In this document: one piece after another, positions 61,677 to 64,000 of the stretch
Position numbering within the stretch: position 1 is the stretch's first letter
How the letters are laid out: every line of letters starts with the position of its first letter
Source: Desulfovibrio mangrovi
GTDB taxonomy: Bacteria > Desulfobacterota > Desulfovibrionia > Desulfovibrionales > Desulfovibrionaceae
NCBI RefSeq assembly: GCF_026230175.1
Contig: NZ_CP104208.1
Coordinates: 3,038,001 to 3,102,000, forward strand
Direction of reading: 5' to 3'
Length of the DNA: 64,000 nt
Notes under the pieces: generated by a model
What the model was told of the DNA's origin: nothing
What the model saw: the letters and a program-made list of their open reading frames with translations, nothing else
The model's database searches: none
Position numbers and translations under genes: made by a program

Positions 61677-62747
61677 TCACTTCCTCAATGTCTTCTTTGT
61701 GCTGCGCACAAGCTTGCCGAACGCCCTGTCCTTTTTTCGTTTCTCCAGTCCTGACATGGCATGAAATTCCGACTCACTCCTCAGCTTGAGGTAGTTTTCA
61801 TATCTCTCTGTAGACAATTCTCCCCGCTCCAACGCAGCCCTGACGGCACAGTCCGGCTCCTGTCCGTGCCTGCAGTCAGCATAACGACATTTCTGCGCGA
61901 GGGCCTGAATGGATGTAAAGCCGGAACCGCCTTCGCCGGTTACATCCATCGAGTTCTGCGCGCCAAGCATGCCCAACTCCCGCATGCCCGGGGAATCTAT
62001 GATCATGGCACCGGCATCCAGCACCACCAGATGCCTGCGGGTTGTGGTGTGCGTTCCCTCTCCGGTACCGCTTACCGTCCGGACGGCAAAGGCCTCCTTG
62101 CCCAGCAGGCGGTTCACAAGGCTCGTCTTGCCCACACCGGAGGACCCCAGAAGACAATAGGTTCTGCCTGCCGACAGCAGGCTCGTAAGGTCATGCATCC
62201 CCTCGCCTGTCAGGACGCTTATGCCGACAGCGTCCACGCCGGTGATCGAGCGCACAAGGGAAAACTGCCGTTCAAGCTCCGCGCGCGTGACCAGATCCGT
62301 TTTCGTCAGAACGATGACCGCTTCAACGCCTCCTTCCGCCACCATGGAGAGATAGCGCTCAAGCCGGTTGGGATTGAAATCCGCATGACATGATTGCACG
62401 ATGAACGCGGTATCCACATTGGCCGCAATCATCTGCTCACTGTGCCCGGCTCCGGCTGCTTTACGCCGCAGCCATGTCTTTCTCGGCAGCACGTCATGGA
62501 TAATGGCTGAGGTGCCGTTGTCATAGTACCCCGCCATCACCCAGTCCCCCACGCAGGGCAGGTCGGAAGCGCATTCTGCACGGTAGGCAAATCGTCCTGC
62601 CAATTCCGCCAGCACCTCTCCGGCCCTGTTGCGGATGCGGCATGCGCCGCGGTCCACAGCGGTTACGCGGGCCGCTTCCCAGTCCGCAATGGCCTCTTGC
62701 GGCTCTCTGGCTGCAAACCATGCATCATATCCCAAGTAATCAAGCAT
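61677..62747 (-). CDS. rsgA: Ribosome small-subunit GTPase RsgA
   Basis: A 356-residue circularly permuted GTPase for late 30S maturation. An OB-fold domain is at ~40-100. G motifs appear in permuted order: G4 LTKTD, G5-like, G1 GSSGVGKTSL, G2 TTTRRHLV, G3 DSPGMRELG. The zinc-binding CRYADCRHGQEPDCAV is at the C-terminus. The length is normal. It ends 24 bases from the stop of the convergent sensor kinase gene. Confidence 0.95.
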   Translation of the reverse strand: MLDYLGYDAWFAAREPQEAIADWEAARVTAVDRGACRIRNRAGEVLAELAGRFAYRAECASDLPCVGDWVMAGYYDNGTSAIIHDVLPRKTWLRRKAAGAGHSEQMIAANVDTAFIVQSCHADFNPNRLERYLSMVAEGGVEAVIVLTKTDLVTRAELERQFSLVRSITGVDAVGISVLTGEGMHDLTSLLSAGRTYCLLGSSGVGKTSLVNRLLGKEAFAVRTVSGTGEGTHTTTRRHLVVLDAGAMIIDSPGMRELGMLGAQNSMDVTGEGGSGFTSIQALAQKCRYADCRHGQEPDCAVRAALERGELSTERYENYLKLRSESEFHAMSGLEKRKKDRAFGKLVRSTKKTLRK

Positions 62748-62903
62748 AGTATTCTCTTCCTATCGTCACGACATATTGTTCGTCGGCTTTCCGCAACGGT
62801 CAGCAACGTATGTCACACCATATGCCATACGCTGCTGACTGTTGTTTTCAGCGACTGCACCTGCTGCATCGTGAACAACGTCATCAGCAGTCCAGTAATG
62901 ACA

Positions 62904-63614
62904 TCAGGCCTTCTGGCCGGTAATCTGAACCAGCGCGAAGAACTTTCCGCCTTCTGCTTCCATCATGGGAATATCCCGCTGTGCATAAGGATTGGGGCTC
63001 TGCAGCCATTCGCTCCAGCTTTGCTGTAGGCAATCCATTTCACGGCAATGCTGCAGGCACAGATTGGGCTCCTGCGACCACAACTGGCGCCACCATGACA
63101 AGGGATGGAAGTTCATGTCCGGTTGTACATAAGGCTGCATGTCCTTCGGAATCCTGTCGCAGGAATAGCCTTCCTTCACGCCGCATACGGCAACGGCCAT
63201 GTGCCCGCCCTTCTTCAGGAACTGCATCAGGTACGGCAGCATGGTGTCATTGCAGCCGAAGTAGTTGTAGGAATCCACCGAGATGATCATGTCAAAGTAG
63301 CCGTGCGCAAACGGCAGACCCTTGGTGGCATCGACAGAAACCGGAATGATGTTCTGCGAAAGTCCCAGCGCCTCAAACCGGCCATGGTTGTCGGACGGCG
63401 AGACCCACAGGTCAGCGGCAAAGACCGTTGCGCCGAATTTCTCTGCCAGCAGGATGGATGATATCCCCATGCCGCATCCCAGATCCAGAATGCGCATCCC
63501 CTCCCTGATGGGGAGGTATGCGGTCAGTTCTTCCGCCACGCGCATGGCGTTGGGGCCCATCATGGTTTCAAGCAGGAACGCCTTGTTGTAGTTGTCTGTA
63601 AAAGGTGTGTGCAT
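62904..63614 (-). CDS. SAM-dependent methyltransferase (class I)
   Basis: A 236-residue methyltransferase with motif I ILDLGCGMGISSILLAEKFG, then VFAADLWVSP, IIPVSVDATKGLPFAHGYFDMIISVDSYNYFG and LKKGGHMAVAV. This resembles YjiE-neighbour/Methyltransf_11 type proteins that act on small molecules. ATG 63614 with GGAGG upstream is preferred to the frame start at 63734. The C-terminal half is rich in tryptophan and glutamine (HPLSWWRQLWSQEP). Substrate unknown. Confidence 0.82.
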   Translation of the reverse strand: MHTPFTDNYNKAFLLETMMGPNAMRVAEELTAYLPIREGMRILDLGCGMGISSILLAEKFGATVFAADLWVSPSDNHGRFEALGLSQNIIPVSVDATKGLPFAHGYFDMIISVDSYNYFGCNDTMLPYLMQFLKKGGHMAVAVCGVKEGYSCDRIPKDMQPYVQPDMNFHPLSWWRQLWSQEPNLCLQHCREMDCLQQSWSEWLQSPNPYAQRDIPMMEAEGGKFFALVQITGQKA

Positions 63615-63691
63615 TGTGTTGCCTCCTTGGTGTTTCAGCACACATACAGGGGATAGCCGCCGGAGGCATTCCACTCTTCGTGTATGAAACG

Positions 63692-63721
63692 AAAAAGCGC
63701 CCCGGCAGTTCCGGGGCGCTT
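63692..63721 (-). terminator. Terminator of the CD3324-type gene
   Basis: An 11-bp perfect stem AAGCGCCCCGG (63695-63705) / CCGGGGCGCTT (63711-63721) with a 5-base loop, followed on the minus strand by TTTTTC. Confidence 0.9.
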
Positions 63722-63726
63722 CAGCG

Positions 63727-63999
63727 TTAGTCATTGTTCATGACAGAGAGTATTTTGTACACGGCCTTGGCGGATAAGAAGTATTCCTCCGCCAGTGCGG
63801 ACACAGGGCATCCCGCCTTGCGTCTGGCCGCAATCTCGCGGTTTCTTTCCAGAAGCCGCTGCCTGCTTCGGGTGCATTCTCCCCACTGCTTTCTGTGTTC
63901 TTCCTTGCGGGGGATGTAGAGGCATTCGCCGTCGATATATTGCTGTATGGCGGCCAGCAAATGCTGCGGTAGCACCGAATGTGCATTTCTGTAGCCCAT
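63727..63999 (-). CDS. CD3324-family helix-turn-helix protein
   Basis: A 90-residue protein closely matching the small family typified by clostridial CD3324: MGYRNAHSVLPQHLLAAIQQYIDGECLYIPRK, then WGECTRSRQRLLERNREIAARRKAG and the HTH-like VSALAEEYFLSAKAVYKIL. It is probably a DNA-binding regulator. The family is common in Firmicutes, so its presence here may reflect transfer. The start at 63999, next to the window edge, matches the family start, so the gene is likely complete. Confidence 0.82.
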   Translation of the reverse strand: MGYRNAHSVLPQHLLAAIQQYIDGECLYIPRKEEHRKQWGECTRSRQRLLERNREIAARRKAGCPVSALAEEYFLSAKAVYKILSVMNND

Positions 64000-64000
64000 T

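Overview
The window looks like a chromosomal segment of a Desulfovibrionaceae-type sulfate reducer. The evidence is a stand-alone low-molecular-weight sirohaem sulfite reductase, a glycyl radical enzyme (GRE) with its activase, a TRAP transporter, sigma-54 control and an in-frame TGA read as selenocysteine. Most of it is moderately GC-rich. One block, about 8.44-32.45 kb, is visibly more AT-rich and is devoted to surface polysaccharide synthesis, as expected of an exchanged O-antigen or capsule-type island. No rRNA, tRNA, CRISPR array or intact insertion sequence was recognised.

Layout. (1) 1-5.8 kb, minus strand: three glycosyltransferase-type genes (one cut by the window edge), a radical SAM/SPASM-like protein with TPRs, and a membrane-bound SpoIIE-type phosphatase. 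(2) 5.9-8.4 kb, plus strand: a secreted protein, a PqqD-like protein coupled to a possible GT-A glycosyltransferase, then a terminator and a poorly coding stretch. (3) 8.4-32.4 kb, the polysaccharide island. A minus-strand wbpE-wbpB-wbpD set makes a 2,3-diacetamido-uronic acid. A long plus-strand series then carries a second WbpB-like dehydrogenase, shikimate-dehydrogenase-like and DAHP-synthase-like enzymes, two CMP-sugar synthetase domains plus a degenerate third one, an aldolase-family protein, a nonulosonate synthase, a pyruvyl transferase, an ABC flippase and about six glycosyltransferases. (4) 32.6-41.9 kb, a GRE system. A permease, a DUF4125 protein, a TauE/SafE exporter, a sigma-54 activator, the GRE, its activase and a HesB-like selenoprotein are tied together by three sigma-54 promoters and two near-identical palindromic upstream sites. 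(5) 42-50 kb: a secreted beta-helix protein, then a TRAP transporter plus glycerophosphodiesterase and a LacI repressor, divergent from a metallo-beta-lactamase-fold hydrolase, with two matching operators. (6) 50.2-64 kb: katG, an AraC/YqhD/cupin aldehyde-response trio, sulfite reductase, a GGDEF-EAL protein, ThpR, a hybrid-input sensor kinase, rsgA, a methyltransferase and a CD3324-type HTH protein.

Two parts stand out. The GRE regulon (34.5-41.9 kb) can be read almost completely from sequence: activator, palindromic binding sites, three GG-N10-GC promoters, an enzyme whose active-site cysteine lacks the usual glutamate two residues later, and a selenoprotein with a visible SECIS hairpin. 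Its substrate is not known. In the island, a DAHP synthase homologue with an altered aldose-phosphate-binding motif and a shikimate dehydrogenase homologue sit beside CMP-sugar synthetase genes. This suggests an unusual ulosonic or carbocyclic acid in the surface glycan.

Limits: all calls come from reading the sequence. No alignment, structure prediction or database search was run, so substrate assignments and family names for divergent proteins are inferences.
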